Numbered from the stretch's first letter, positions 24,422 to 33,791 are shown. The stretch: DNA of 49,047 nucleotides from Candidatus Eiseniibacteriota bacterium (GCA_029569475.1 JAKQSZ010000050.1:1-49047), one strand, 5' to 3'. The notes: generated by a model from the sequence alone, not told the origin. A program made the numbers and translations.

Positions 24422-26421
24422 CAGGACTCCTGTGGACGGCCGGCGCCTCGGAGTGCGCCGGGGATGAGGTCGCCGGCCGCCTCGCGGGCGGCATGGCCTT
24501 CCGGTTGTGGACAGCCGGCATCCCGGCAAACGCCGGCGAGGGGATCGCCGGCGGCCTCGCGGGCGGCATGGCCGTCTCGTTGTCGCGATCCGGGAAGCCG
24601 TTGCGAGCTGTCACGAGTTCGTTGCTTCAAGCGTTGCAGCGAGGTTCGGGCCTGCTCGACCTCCAACGACTCGGGGAAGAGCAGGAGAAGCTCCATGTAG
24701 AGCGCCTGGGCCTCGCTCTCCCCCGCCTCGGTGCGGGCCAACTCGTCGGCCACCCGCAGCCAGGCGTTGGGAGCCCGCCTCCCCTCGGGGAATCTGGCGG
24801 CAAGGGTATCGGCGGCGGCCTTTGCCTCAGCGCGGCGGCCGAGGTCGAGGAGCAACACGGTCCGCTCCCACCACAGGTCATCGACGACCGGCGAGTCGGG
24901 GTGAGCGCGCAGCGCTTCGTCCACGAGTTTCAGGGCGTCCTCGATGCGGCCCAGGCGCCGCTGATATTCGGCCTGGGCGAAGGCGGCCAGCGGCACGCTT
25001 CCCCCGCCGCCGCCGTTTTCGCCGATCAACAGGATTCGTTCCAGCGCGTCGTTGACCCAGAGGGACTTCGGGTTGAGGTCGGCCAGCTGATACCAGACCT
25101 GCTCGGCCTCCTGCATCTTGCCCTGGTAGAAGAGCATCTCCCCGGTCTGGTAGAGCGCCTCCATCCGGGCCGACTCCTCGGCGGAGCTGTCGGCCAGCGC
25201 GCGATAGGCCTCGGCGGCTTCGCCCGGACGGCCCATCAGCAGATGGCAGGAGGCGATGGCAAGCCTGGCCTCGTCGCGCTGCTTCGCTCCGGCGCGGCCG
25301 GAGGGGCTCGACTGCAGGACGTCCCGGTAGGCCAGGAGCGCCTCCTCCGGCTGACGGAGGTCCCGTTCCAGCGTGCGCGCCCGTTCCATGCGCGCCTGGG
25401 TGGCATGCGCGCCCCCCTTGGCAGCAACCTCGGCGAAAGCCTCCACGGCCTCACGATGGCGTCCGAGCGACCGAAGCACCTCGCCCCGGCGGAAGGCTGC
25501 TTCCTCCGCAATACGCGATCGCGCCTCCAGGCCGGCCAATCGATCGAGGGCCAGCAGCGCCGTCTCGTGGTCACGCTTGTCCTGGGCCAGGATCGCCGTC
25601 TTCAGCAGCACGGCCCCGCGGGCCTCGCGCTTGCGGTCGAGTTCCGCGGCGGCCTCCACGGCCTTGCGCCCCTCTCCCAGGTGCATCCATGCCACCACCT
25701 GGAGTTCCCGCAGCCGCGCGTTCTCGGGCTGCTTGGCGGCGGCGGCGGTCAGGGCTGACGCCGCCTTGGAACCGAGCCGGTCGCCTCGGATCAACGACTC
25801 GATTTCGTCGGCCACCCAGCCATCGTCGTCACCGATGCGGTCCAGATACTCCAGGCACACCTCGAGGGCGGCATCCCACTGCTGGGAGGACCGGTAGAGC
25901 CGCTCCAACTGCTGCAGGATCAGGCCGGACTTCGGGAGACGATCGGCCGCCTCACGATAGAGGGCGATCGCCTCGCCGGCTCGCCCGTGACTCTCGAGGG
26001 CGGAGCCCAGGACATCGATCCCGTTCACGTCGTCCGGGTGCTCCTCGTGATAGGCGCGCAGCCGCTCGATCCCCTCGTCGGCCCGCCCGGCTCGGAAGAA
26101 ACGGCTGGCCTCCTGGACGGCCGCATCCAGGACGCTGCCGCCGCGCGGTCGAGCCGCGATGGCCCGTTCCGGAGAGTTCGTCACCGATGGAGCCGGTTTG
26201 ACCCGCGGCACCGCAATAGGCGATCCCGGAGCTTCTCGCGGAGGAGCGGCCGGCCCCTGAGCGATGACCGCCGGCGGCACGAGCGCCAGCAGGGCGGCGC
26301 CGGCCCAGACGGTCCATGTCGCCATGGCCCGGCGCTGCAGTGCAACGCACACCGTCATGGCCTGGCGCCGTGGTCCAGATGCTGCCGTGCGATCCCCAAG
26401 GTCCCGGCGAGTTGCCCTCAT
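24421..26421 (-). CDS. Exported TPR-repeat protein
   Basis: A 666-aa protein. A signal-like stretch, TWTVWAGAALLALVPPAVIA, lies at about 34-53. TPR motifs run from about 105 to 610: FFRAGRADEGIERLRAYHEE, LESHGRAGEAIALYREAADR, LRSLGRHREAVEAFAEVAAK, LMGRPGEAAEAYRALADSSA and LGRIEDALKLVDEALRAHPD are clear. The last 50 residues are a 25-residue unit present twice (GHAAREAAGD...), translated from a 75-bp DNA tandem repeat at 24431-24580. TPR arrays bind partner proteins, here probably periplasmic. The start is uncertain: ATG 26421 overlaps the DUF4175 stop (ATGA); later ATGs at about 26358 and 26325 would shorten the stretch before the signal. Confidence 0.8.
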   Translation of the reverse strand: MRATRRDLGDRTAASGPRRQAMTVCVALQRRAMATWTVWAGAALLALVPPAVIAQGPAAPPREAPGSPIAVPRVKPAPSVTNSPERAIAARPRGGSVLDAAVQEASRFFRAGRADEGIERLRAYHEEHPDDVNGIDVLGSALESHGRAGEAIALYREAADRLPKSGLILQQLERLYRSSQQWDAALEVCLEYLDRIGDDDGWVADEIESLIRGDRLGSKAASALTAAAAKQPENARLRELQVVAWMHLGEGRKAVEAAAELDRKREARGAVLLKTAILAQDKRDHETALLALDRLAGLEARSRIAEEAAFRRGEVLRSLGRHREAVEAFAEVAAKGGAHATQARMERARTLERDLRQPEEALLAYRDVLQSSPSGRAGAKQRDEARLAIASCHLLMGRPGEAAEAYRALADSSAEESARMEALYQTGEMLFYQGKMQEAEQVWYQLADLNPKSLWVNDALERILLIGENGGGGGSVPLAAFAQAEYQRRLGRIEDALKLVDEALRAHPDSPVVDDLWWERTVLLLDLGRRAEAKAAADTLAARFPEGRRAPNAWLRVADELARTEAGESEAQALYMELLLLFPESLEVEQARTSLQRLKQRTRDSSQRLPGSRQRDGHAAREAAGDPLAGVCRDAGCPQPEGHAAREAAGDLIPGALRGAGRPQES
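24431..24580. repeat. 75-bp tandem repeat with REP-like palindrome
   Basis: Two head-to-tail 75-bp units, 24431-24505 and 24506-24580, with a weak start of a third. They share TGTGGAC at the start and the run CGCGGGCGGCATGGCC near the end. The second unit has a perfect 8-bp inverted repeat GCCGGCGA/TCGCCGGC with a 5-nt loop at about 24532-24552. The unit length is a multiple of three, so the TPR protein gains two in-frame 25-residue copies. Confidence 0.75.
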
Positions 26422-29400
26422 GGTTCGGCCTTCAGGTTGCGGAAGTACGTGTCGACGAGGCGCCGGTACTCGCTCGGAACGGGATCCTGGAGCCCCCGCA
26501 GGACGCCGCGGCGCAGCGCCTCCTGCCAGCTGGGGCCGGTCACCACGTCGGCCGGACTGGGGCGTTCCAGCGGATTGACGCCGGTCCGGGAGATCCGCTC
26601 CTGCTTCTCGCCTTCCTTGCGCAGCGATCGCTGGGCGGTCAGCAGCCGCGAGAGGATGCGCTCCTGCCGCTTCAGGATCCGCTCATCGACCCCGCGCCGG
26701 CGCATCTCCTGGACGACCTCATCCATCTCCTCGCCCAGATCTCCGAGCCGTCCGAGAACGTTGCCCTGGTTGCCGAGCATCTGCTGCACCTCACCGAGCC
26801 CCCGCCGGATCATTTCCTGGCGCGCGGCCATCTCGGCGAGTTGCTCGGAAGAACCGGGACCGCTGCCCAGCCGCGAGCCGCCCGGCATCTGTCCCATCAT
26901 CTGCGCGGCGGACTCGTTCAGGCTCTGTTGCTGGCCGCACAGGCTGCGCAGCTTGGAGAGGGGATTGGCGCAGGCCCCGGCGCAGCTCGAGTTCTGCATC
27001 TCCTTGCCGGCGTCGAGCAGCGCCAGGACGGTGGCGTCGAGCGCCTGGCTGGAATTGCGGCCGAGGGCCATCCCCTCGTGGCGGGTGCCGCGCTCGAATG
27101 CGCGGCGGGCCTGATCCAGGGAGGTGACGGCCGATCCCATGAGCCTTCCCAGCTCGGAGGTGATGAAGCGGTTCTTCCGGCCGAGATCAAAGAGCTGGTC
27201 GAGGTTGCGGCGCGCGCCCTCCTGCAGCCGCATCTGCTCCAGGGAGAGGTCCCGGGTGGAGCGCTCCGGGGCCACCCGCAGCATCTCCTCCTGGTCCCGG
27301 CTCACCGAAACCAGATTCCCCGAGATCCGGAAGAGCTCGCGCACCGCCTCGTCGATCTCCGCGCCGTTCATCTGCGCCTGCGCCTGCCGCATCCCCTTGG
27401 CGAACTGCTCCAGATCCTGCTCGGCCTCGCGTCCGAAGCGGGCGCTCTTCTTCTTCGGCGCGCCGCTCTGCATCGATTGCGAGGCCTGCTGCATCTTCTG
27501 CGAAGCCTGGTTGAGCTGCTGCTCCGCCTGCTGCTCCTCCATCTGCCGCTTCAGCTCTTCCCACTTCTCCTGCGCCTCGGCCTGCAGCTTCTCGAACTCC
27601 CGGCGCATCTCCTCCAGCTTGCGGCGTAGTTCCTCCTGTTGTTGCCGCAATGCCTCGGCCTCTTCCGCGCTCATCTGCTCCCCGGGCTTCTCCTCGGCAG
27701 CCTGGGCCTGGTCCGACGGCTTCTGGGACGAGGACGGGTCGGCCTGGTTGGCATCGCGGGACCGCTCATCCCCGGATGGCTTTTCCTCCTGCTCCCCCTG
27801 TTTCGACTTGTCCGACGGCTTCTCTTCCGCCTCCGAGGCGCTCTCCCGCTGCTCGGAGTGGTTCTGCTGCGATCCGTCGGGCTTCTCCTCGAGTTGCTCG
27901 TTGAGGTTCTTCTGCTCCTGGAGGAGCTTCTCCGCCTGGGCCAGCAGGCGCTCGAGGTTCTCCTCCCGCTGGAGCTGCTGCAGCATCTCGAGGGTGCGGT
28001 CGAGGTTGCGCTCCAGCTCCTGTTGGGTGAGCTGGAGGTTCTCCAGCGCCTTCTCCACCGCCTGGCGATCCAGCCGCTCCATCGCCTCCTGCAGCTTCTG
28101 CAGGTATTCCTGCAGCATCGGGCTCTGCATCTCGCGCACCAGGTGGTTGATCTGCTGCACCTTTTCCAGGATCTCGGGGCTGAAGAGGCTGGTCTGTTCC
28201 ATGCGATCCAGGGACTGGTCGAGCGATTGCGAGAGCTGCTGGATCTGCTCGGAGATCGCCTGCTGGCGCTCCGCCACGTCCCTCAGCTGCTCCTGCTGCT
28301 CCCACTTGAGCGCCTTGCTCTGGCGGAAGTCGCTCTGCATCCGGCGGAGTTCCTCCTTGAGCTCCTTCTGGGACTGGAGCGCCTCGCGGAGGCCGCCGGT
28401 CTGGTCAGCCCGGTCTTCCTTGACCTCCGCGTACATCTCGTCGAGGGACGGGTAGCGGATTTCGCACTCGGGACCGACCGTGGTCTTGGGTCCGCTGACG
28501 GCATCGTTGTCCGTCAGCTCGAGGTGGTAGGAGATGCGATCGCCGGGCACCTGGGCGATCCCGTCCAGGTTCCACAGCTCGCTGACCCGGGCCTCGCGCG
28601 TGTCGGTCCAGCGCGACAGATTGCGCCGCACCGCCTCGCCATCGTTGCGGCGGTAGACCAGGTCGAGCCGGGTCAACCCGAAGTCATCCAGGCAATCGAC
28701 CTCCAGCGGGACCTGCATGTCCGGGGGCAGTTGGATGCTCCGCTCCGGGGCGGCCTGGAAGAGGGTCGGCATGCGATCGGCCACTGCCTCGAGCTGGAAA
28801 GCCTCGGACCTCCAGCGTCCGGGGGCGGCGCCGCCGGCCTCCAGCTCGACGCGGAACTCACGACTCTCGACGACGGAGATCGTCGTCCCGACGCCGCCAT
28901 CGGCCGCCTCCTGCATCGCCAGTTCGCCGCCGTCATCGAAGACCAGGCGGCCCGAAACCCCGCCACGGCTCGGCTGGACGGCGAAGCGGATTCTTGATCC
29001 CCGCAGGGCCACCAGGTTGCCGTCGTTGGCGGACTCTTCGATGGGGTCGAGCCCGGTGTAGCCGGGGAACTCGATCCGCTTCTGGTAGAGAACCGCCCGA
29101 AGCGGTTCCACCACCTGGATACGGTAGGTGTCGCTGCGCGTGTCCCCCGTCGCCACTGCGTACTCGGTCTGCTCGAGGACCGCCTCGAGGTTCGCGGTGA
29201 ACTCCGTGGCCGACATCCCCGCCGGCATCGGCAGCCGCTTCCACGCGGCGCCCGGGGCTCGAACCAGAAGCTGCGGTTCCTGCTCCGGCGCGCCGCTCAA
29301 GCGGGCGATGATTCGAACGCTGCTCCCTCGATCCACCGTGGCGTTCCCCGGCTCGATGCGCATGGCCAGGGAGGGCGGCAGGTCGCGGGTGCCCGGCTTC

Positions 29401-29948
29401 ACCAGCCGGCTCGCCGACGAAAGAAAGGCTCCGGGCGAAACCCAGAAGAGGGCGATGGCCAGCGCCGCCGACACCCCCGCAATCGCCACGGGCCGGCGCA
29501 CGTCGATGGCGGGAGAAAGCCGGCGGATCGGCAATGCGGCGAAATCCTGCCGGCCCTTTTCCACCGCCAGCAACGCCAGGCCGCGGCTCAGGTCATCGGT
29601 CATCGCCCCGGCCCGCTCCTCCAGTTCGTGGGCGTTGACCAGACGGTTGTCGCCGATACCGGTGCGCGACTCCAGGTGCCTCAGGAACTCGGGCACATCC
29701 AGGTGATGACGGCGCCCGAAACGCCAGGCCTTGATCCCGCCCCACACCAGGGCCGCGAGGGTCAGCGCCGGAACAAGCCAGCCGCCAAGGTGCCGGTAGC
29801 GCAGCAGCATCCCCGCGCCCAACGCCATCACCAGGATCGGAAGGATCCGTTCGGAGGCCAGCAGCGCCGACTCCAGGATGCGGCGTCGGCGGAAAAGCCG
29901 GTGCCCGCGGACGGCCTCGTCGTGAAAGGGGTGGTCGTGATGCATCAT
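26418..29948 (-). CDS. DUF4175-like membrane-anchored coiled-coil protein
   Basis: A 1176-aa protein. Two membrane segments lie in the first 180 residues (LPILVMALGAGMLLRYR and PALTLAALVWGG form the first pair; VAIAGVSAALAIALFW the second). A beta-rich region (about 190-480) with Ig-like strands follows. Residues 480-830 are almost pure coiled coil rich in Gln/Glu (RDVAERQQAISEQIQQLSQS). Residues 700-790 are a Ser/Glu/Lys-rich low-complexity linker. The C-terminal 300 residues are helical with SSCAGACANPLSKLRSLC, three cysteines. This layout is that of the DUF4175 family found next to DUF4159, TPR and MoxR/BatA-type genes. Function unknown; probably a periplasm-spanning scaffold. Start: ATG 29948 has GAGGG 5 nt upstream; ATG 29966, six codons earlier, has no ribosome site. 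ATGA overlaps the TPR gene. Confidence 0.82.
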   Translation of the reverse strand: MMHHDHPFHDEAVRGHRLFRRRRILESALLASERILPILVMALGAGMLLRYRHLGGWLVPALTLAALVWGGIKAWRFGRRHHLDVPEFLRHLESRTGIGDNRLVNAHELEERAGAMTDDLSRGLALLAVEKGRQDFAALPIRRLSPAIDVRRPVAIAGVSAALAIALFWVSPGAFLSSASRLVKPGTRDLPPSLAMRIEPGNATVDRGSSVRIIARLSGAPEQEPQLLVRAPGAAWKRLPMPAGMSATEFTANLEAVLEQTEYAVATGDTRSDTYRIQVVEPLRAVLYQKRIEFPGYTGLDPIEESANDGNLVALRGSRIRFAVQPSRGGVSGRLVFDDGGELAMQEAADGGVGTTISVVESREFRVELEAGGAAPGRWRSEAFQLEAVADRMPTLFQAAPERSIQLPPDMQVPLEVDCLDDFGLTRLDLVYRRNDGEAVRRNLSRWTDTREARVSELWNLDGIAQVPGDRISYHLELTDNDAVSGPKTTVGPECEIRYPSLDEMYAEVKEDRADQTGGLREALQSQKELKEELRRMQSDFRQSKALKWEQQEQLRDVAERQQAISEQIQQLSQSLDQSLDRMEQTSLFSPEILEKVQQINHLVREMQSPMLQEYLQKLQEAMERLDRQAVEKALENLQLTQQELERNLDRTLEMLQQLQREENLERLLAQAEKLLQEQKNLNEQLEEKPDGSQQNHSEQRESASEAEEKPSDKSKQGEQEEKPSGDERSRDANQADPSSSQKPSDQAQAAEEKPGEQMSAEEAEALRQQQEELRRKLEEMRREFEKLQAEAQEKWEELKRQMEEQQAEQQLNQASQKMQQASQSMQSGAPKKKSARFGREAEQDLEQFAKGMRQAQAQMNGAEIDEAVRELFRISGNLVSVSRDQEEMLRVAPERSTRDLSLEQMRLQEGARRNLDQLFDLGRKNRFITSELGRLMGSAVTSLDQARRAFERGTRHEGMALGRNSSQALDATVLALLDAGKEMQNSSCAGACANPLSKLRSLCGQQQSLNESAAQMMGQMPGGSRLGSGPGSSEQLAEMAARQEMIRRGLGEVQQMLGNQGNVLGRLGDLGEEMDEVVQEMRRRGVDERILKRQERILSRLLTAQRSLRKEGEKQERISRTGVNPLERPSPADVVTGPSWQEALRRGVLRGLQDPVPSEYRRLVDTYFRNLKAEP

Positions 29949-30084
29949 CGATCCCTCATCCTTCATCGTTCGGCTCGGCGGTATCGTCCTCGTCCCCGGA
30001 GCCTCTCATCGGTTGACTGCTCAGCGTACCTCGTCGATGGCCCGCTGGCGTCTCGTCGTCTGTCTGCGCGGCGCGTCTCATCGG

Positions 30085-30768
30085 TTACCTGCTCAGGGCG
30101 TAGACCACGGTGTTCACCGCCATCCGCATGGCGGCCTCCCGGACCTCCGCGGGATCCTGATGGACTTCGGGGTCCTCCAGACCGTCCCCGATGTCCGCTT
30201 GATAGGTGTAGAACACCATGAGGCGATCGCCGTCGAAGATGCCGAGTCCTTCCGATGGCTTGCCATCGTGCTCGTGGATCTTCGGCGGCCCGTCCGGCAG
30301 ATCGTAGAAACAGTGGTAGATCGGGTGGCTGAAAGGAATCGCCACCAGGTCGCGATCGGGAAAGACCCGCCGGATCTCGCTGCGCAGCGACGCGTCCAGC
30401 CCGTAGTTGTCATCGGCAAAGAGGAACCCGCCCGAGAGAAGATAGGACCGGAGTCGCTGGGCCTCGGCCTCGGTCAGGCGGATCGTCCCGTGTCCGTTGA
30501 GATACACGTAGGGATAGTTGAAGAAGTCGGGGTCCAGGATGGAGACCCGCGCCTCCTCCAAGCGGCTCACCGGAACGGTCGTGCGTTCCCGCACGGCGCG
30601 CGCCAGGTTGGGGAGCGAACTCGGATTGCTGTACCAGTCCCCGCCGCCGTCGTACTTCAGACGCGCGATCACGACCCCCGCCTCATCGGCGCCGGTGGAC
30701 GGGCCGCAGAGGAGGAGGATGGCCGCTCCCGCCATCCACCAGGAACGCTGACAAGAGAAGGATCGCAT
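30085..30768 (-). CDS. DUF4159 family exported protein
   Basis: A 227-aa protein with signal peptide SWWMAGAAILLLCGPSTGAD. The DUF4159 body is recognisable: VVIARLKYDGGGDWYSNPSS, PYVYLNGHGTIRLTEAEAQR, RSYLLSGGFLFADDNYGLDA, DRDLVAIPFSHPIYHCFYDL and RLMVFYTYQADIGDGLEDPE. DUF4159 adopts a class I glutamine amidotransferase-like (ThuA-like) fold without the usual catalytic Cys; the 'GGFLF.DD' turn occupies the nucleophile elbow place. It is first in the gene order DUF4159-DUF4175-TPR-AsnB-like, with 118 nt or more to the next gene. Confidence 0.85.
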   Translation of the reverse strand: MRSFSCQRSWWMAGAAILLLCGPSTGADEAGVVIARLKYDGGGDWYSNPSSLPNLARAVRERTTVPVSRLEEARVSILDPDFFNYPYVYLNGHGTIRLTEAEAQRLRSYLLSGGFLFADDNYGLDASLRSEIRRVFPDRDLVAIPFSHPIYHCFYDLPDGPPKIHEHDGKPSEGLGIFDGDRLMVFYTYQADIGDGLEDPEVHQDPAEVREAAMRMAVNTVVYALSR

Positions 30769-31146
30769 CGGGGTCCTCCAAGACTGCCGGAAGCGCGCCT
30801 CGATCCGGGTAGGGCCGTCTCATCCGGCCATGGCGGCACCATCGGATCGATCCTGTTCCACCGGAACCGGCAACATCAAGAAAACCGCTGATTAAACTGG
30901 GTTCCAGACCGAAGTCCCGCTTGGGGACAGTCTAGCACGAGCGTGGGGGATCCAAGATCCGGGCCACCGGCGAACCCCTTGGTTCGCAAGCCCGGCCCGG
31001 CGCCTGGAAGGTGCCGGTTGGCGAGCCGGTGAAGGGTGGTGAAGGCCCGGGGCCGGGGGTCCCCCCCGGAGCCGGGGACGCCGGGATGGTTGGCGAGCCG
31101 GTGAAGGGTGGTGAAGGCCGGTCGCGTTATTCGCCGGAACGATGGC
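30769..31146. other. Intergenic region between secF and DUF4159 gene
   Basis: About 380 nt, no convincing gene. It contains a 32-bp direct repeat (annotated separately) just beyond the secF stop and weak -10-like sequences on the minus strand (TAGACT and TTTAAT) before the DUF4159 gene, none with a good -35 box. Confidence 0.45.
31016..31119. repeat. Exact 32-bp direct repeat
   Basis: The 32-bp run starting GGTTGGCGAGCCGGTGAAGG is at 31016-31047 and again, identical, at 31088-31119 (period 72). The 40 bp between them is very G/C-rich. It lies just after the stop of secF. An exact repeat of this length outside genes suggests a recent duplication or a dispersed intergenic element. Confidence 0.85.
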
Positions 31147-32097
31147 TCAAGAGCGGGCGCCGGACGTCGCCCGCAGCAACTCCCGGGCTTCCTTGCGTCT
31201 CTCCGCCCGCAGGACCATGTCCAACACCAGCCCCGAACCGATGTAGATCGAGGAATAGGTTCCGGCGATCACACCCACCAGGATGCAGACGGCGAAGTCG
31301 TGGATCACCTGGCCGCCGAAGAAGATCAGGGCCTGCAACGTGAAGATCACCGACATACCGGTCACCACGGTGCGGCTCAGGGTTTCATTCAGCGCCGCAT
31401 CGATCAACTGGGCGTCGGTGTGCTTGTCGGAGCCCTTGCGGCGCTCTCGGAGGCGGTCAAAAACCACGACCTTGTCGTTGATGGAGTAACCGCCGACCGT
31501 GAGCAGCGCGGCGATGACCGGAATCGAGATCTCCTTGTTGAACAGCGTCATGTAGGCGAGCACGACCAGCACGTCATGGGCCAGGGCGGCGATCCCGGCC
31601 AGGCCGTCGCGGAACTCGTAGCGCACCGTGACATAGATCAGGATGAGGATCAGGCTGACGGTGACCGCCCAGAAGGCTTGCCCGCGAAGCTGCCGGCCCA
31701 CCTTCGGGCCCACGAACTCGCTTCGCAGAAGGTCTGCCTGGACCCCGGGATGGCTCGACTGGACGGTCGCGATCAGGCGGTCGGCCGCCGCGGACTCCAT
31801 TCCGGCCTCACTGTCTCCGGCGGGAAGACGGATCAGGAACTCGCCTCGTTCGCCCGCCTGGATCTCCGCCTGGTCGATGCCGGCCTCGACCGCCAGCCGC
31901 CGCACCTCGTCGACATCCAACGGGGGCGTGAACCGCACGTCCATGAGGACTCCGCCGGCGAAGTCCACTCCCTGGCGGAACCCGCCCTTCATCGCCAGCG
32001 AGGCCAGTCCGGCCACGATCACCAACAGCGACAGGGCGTAGGCGACCTTCCGATGGCTCATGAAGGAAATCTTCGTGTTCCGCACGACCTCGAACAT
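31147..32097 (-). CDS. secF: Protein translocase subunit SecF
   Basis: A 316-aa inner-membrane protein that with SecD uses the proton gradient to pull exported proteins through SecYEG. Seen: SLLVIVAGLASLAMKG (first membrane helix), RQGVDFAGGVLMDVRF (SecF signature), the periplasmic domain, then five membrane helices with AVTVSLILILIYVTVRYEFR, LTVGGYSINDKVVVFDRLRE (conserved D-x-x-R-E motif), ALNETLSRTVVTGMSVIFTL and VCILVGVIAGTYSSIYIGSG. The ATG at 32097 is chosen over an adjacent TTG because AGGAGG is 5 nt from it. It follows secD after 54 nt. Confidence 0.95.
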   Translation of the reverse strand: MFEVVRNTKISFMSHRKVAYALSLLVIVAGLASLAMKGGFRQGVDFAGGVLMDVRFTPPLDVDEVRRLAVEAGIDQAEIQAGERGEFLIRLPAGDSEAGMESAAADRLIATVQSSHPGVQADLLRSEFVGPKVGRQLRGQAFWAVTVSLILILIYVTVRYEFRDGLAGIAALAHDVLVVLAYMTLFNKEISIPVIAALLTVGGYSINDKVVVFDRLRERRKGSDKHTDAQLIDAALNETLSRTVVTGMSVIFTLQALIFFGGQVIHDFAVCILVGVIAGTYSSIYIGSGLVLDMVLRAERRKEARELLRATSGARS

Positions 32098-32151
32098 CAA
32101 GTCCTCCTGCTTTGGCGGCTGCCTCTGGACCGTATCCGGACGGGACCAGGC

Positions 32152-33744
32152 CTAGATGGATAGGGTGCGCGGATTGCTCCGCGCCAGCCACGAATCGTAG
32201 ATCATCTTGGTCACCAGGACGGCGGTGTAGAGGTTGGCCACCAGGCCCAGTCCGAGGGTGACGGCGAACCCCTTGATCGGGCCGGTCCCGAAGTTGAAGA
32301 GAACCAGCGCCGCCACCAGGGTCGTGGCGTTGGCGTCGAAGATGGTGCGCCAGGCGCGATGGTACCCGGCGTCAATGGCGGCCCGGATGCGCTTGCCGCT
32401 GCGCAGCTCCTCCCGCACGCGCTCGAAGATGAGCACGTTGGCGTCGACCGACATTCCGATCGTCAAGACGATCCCCGCGATGCCGGGAAGGGTGAGGGTC
32501 CCCTTGAGCGCCGCCATCCCCGCGATGAGCAGGAAGACGTTCAGAACCATCGCCAGCAGCGCGATCGCGCCGCTCAAGCGGTAGTAGAACAGCATGAAGA
32601 GGATCACGACCGCCGTTCCGACAATCGCGGCGCTGACGCCGCTGCGGATCGAGTCGTGCCCCAGCGACGGGCCGACCGTCCGCTCCTCGGCGACCCGCAT
32701 CGGCGCGGGAAGCGCTCCAGCCTGCAGCACGATGGCCAGATCGCGCGCCTCCTCGGTGGTGAAGCTGCCCGTGATCTGCGCCTGTCCCGAGGGAATGCGG
32801 TCGCGGATCTGCGGGGCGGAGGCCACGCGGCCATCGAGGACGATGGCGAGGAGGCGGCCGACGTTCGCGCCGGTGACCCGGCGGAACTGGGTCGTGCCCT
32901 TGGCGTCCAGGCGCATCGAGACGCCGGCCGCGTTGGCGCGATTGGGGTCCAGGCCCACCTGGGCGAAGGCCTGTTTGATCCCCGATCCGGTCATCTCGGC
33001 ACGGCGATTGAGGACGTAGAGCACCCGTCCCCATTGCCCGCCGCCGAGGAGTTCGTCCTTCTGCGAAAGTGCCACGGCCGCATCGGCCGGAAGGATCGAA
33101 TCGAGGTTCACCGAGTTGAGGAGCCGCTCGACCTCGGGAACATCGACGCGCGCGACGAGCACGCCCCCATGGACGCTCATGTCCGGATAGTTCAGCAAGC
33201 GGTCGATGAGGGGCCGGTCGTAGACGGCGAGAGAATCGGCCAGCGTGTCGGCGGGCTGCCCCGCGCGACGGGCCAACGCGCGGTCCAGGCGATCCAGCAC
33301 CAGGCGGGCATCGGCCGGCTGCTTGACGAGCTTGAACTCCAGCAGCGCCGTCTGGCCGATCAGGTCCTTGGCCCTCTGGCGGTCCAGCAGGCCGGGGAGC
33401 TGCACCAGGATGCGGTCCTCGCCCTGCTTCTGGATGATGGGTTCGGCCACGCCGAACTGATCGATGCGGGTCTGGAGGATCTGCATGGCCCGGTCCATCG
33501 CCGGGCGAACCTCATCGTCCTTCAGGTTGCTCCGGTCGAGTTCCAGCACCATGTGCATCCCGCCCTGCAGATCGAGCCCGAGCTTGAGGGCCTTGGATCG
33601 GAGGTTCTGCAGGGCCTCGTCGCCGGTCGCGTTGCGGGCGGCCACGGGCAGGCCGTAGAACTTGTAGGTGGGCCAGAGGACCACCACCGAGGCGGCGATC
33701 ATGACGACCAGCAGCACCAGTTTCCAGCGAAAGCTCTTGTCCAT
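32152..33744 (-). CDS. secD: Protein translocase subunit SecD
   Basis: A 530-aa inner-membrane protein, partner of SecF. First membrane helix LVLLVVMIAASVVVLWPTYK, then the signature KLGLDLQGGMHMVLELD. The large periplasmic region contains DQFGVAEPIIQKQGEDRILV and ITGSFTTEEARDLAIVLQAG, followed by GALPAPMRVAEERTVGPSLG at the transition to the membrane domain. The C-terminal five-helix part has LLMVL-type helices, GIVLTIGMSVDANVLIFERV and FDANATTLVAALVLFNFGTG. The start ATG 33744 begins the conserved MDKSFRWK N-terminus; an upstream in-frame ATG at 33774 is less likely. Promoter at 33792-33819. Confidence 0.95.
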   Translation of the reverse strand: MDKSFRWKLVLLVVMIAASVVVLWPTYKFYGLPVAARNATGDEALQNLRSKALKLGLDLQGGMHMVLELDRSNLKDDEVRPAMDRAMQILQTRIDQFGVAEPIIQKQGEDRILVQLPGLLDRQRAKDLIGQTALLEFKLVKQPADARLVLDRLDRALARRAGQPADTLADSLAVYDRPLIDRLLNYPDMSVHGGVLVARVDVPEVERLLNSVNLDSILPADAAVALSQKDELLGGGQWGRVLYVLNRRAEMTGSGIKQAFAQVGLDPNRANAAGVSMRLDAKGTTQFRRVTGANVGRLLAIVLDGRVASAPQIRDRIPSGQAQITGSFTTEEARDLAIVLQAGALPAPMRVAEERTVGPSLGHDSIRSGVSAAIVGTAVVILFMLFYYRLSGAIALLAMVLNVFLLIAGMAALKGTLTLPGIAGIVLTIGMSVDANVLIFERVREELRSGKRIRAAIDAGYHRAWRTIFDANATTLVAALVLFNFGTGPIKGFAVTLGLGLVANLYTAVLVTKMIYDSWLARSNPRTLSI

Positions 33745-33791
33745 GCAGAGACCCCCAGAAGCACCCAGCGTCATACGTACAAGGCTTTGAG

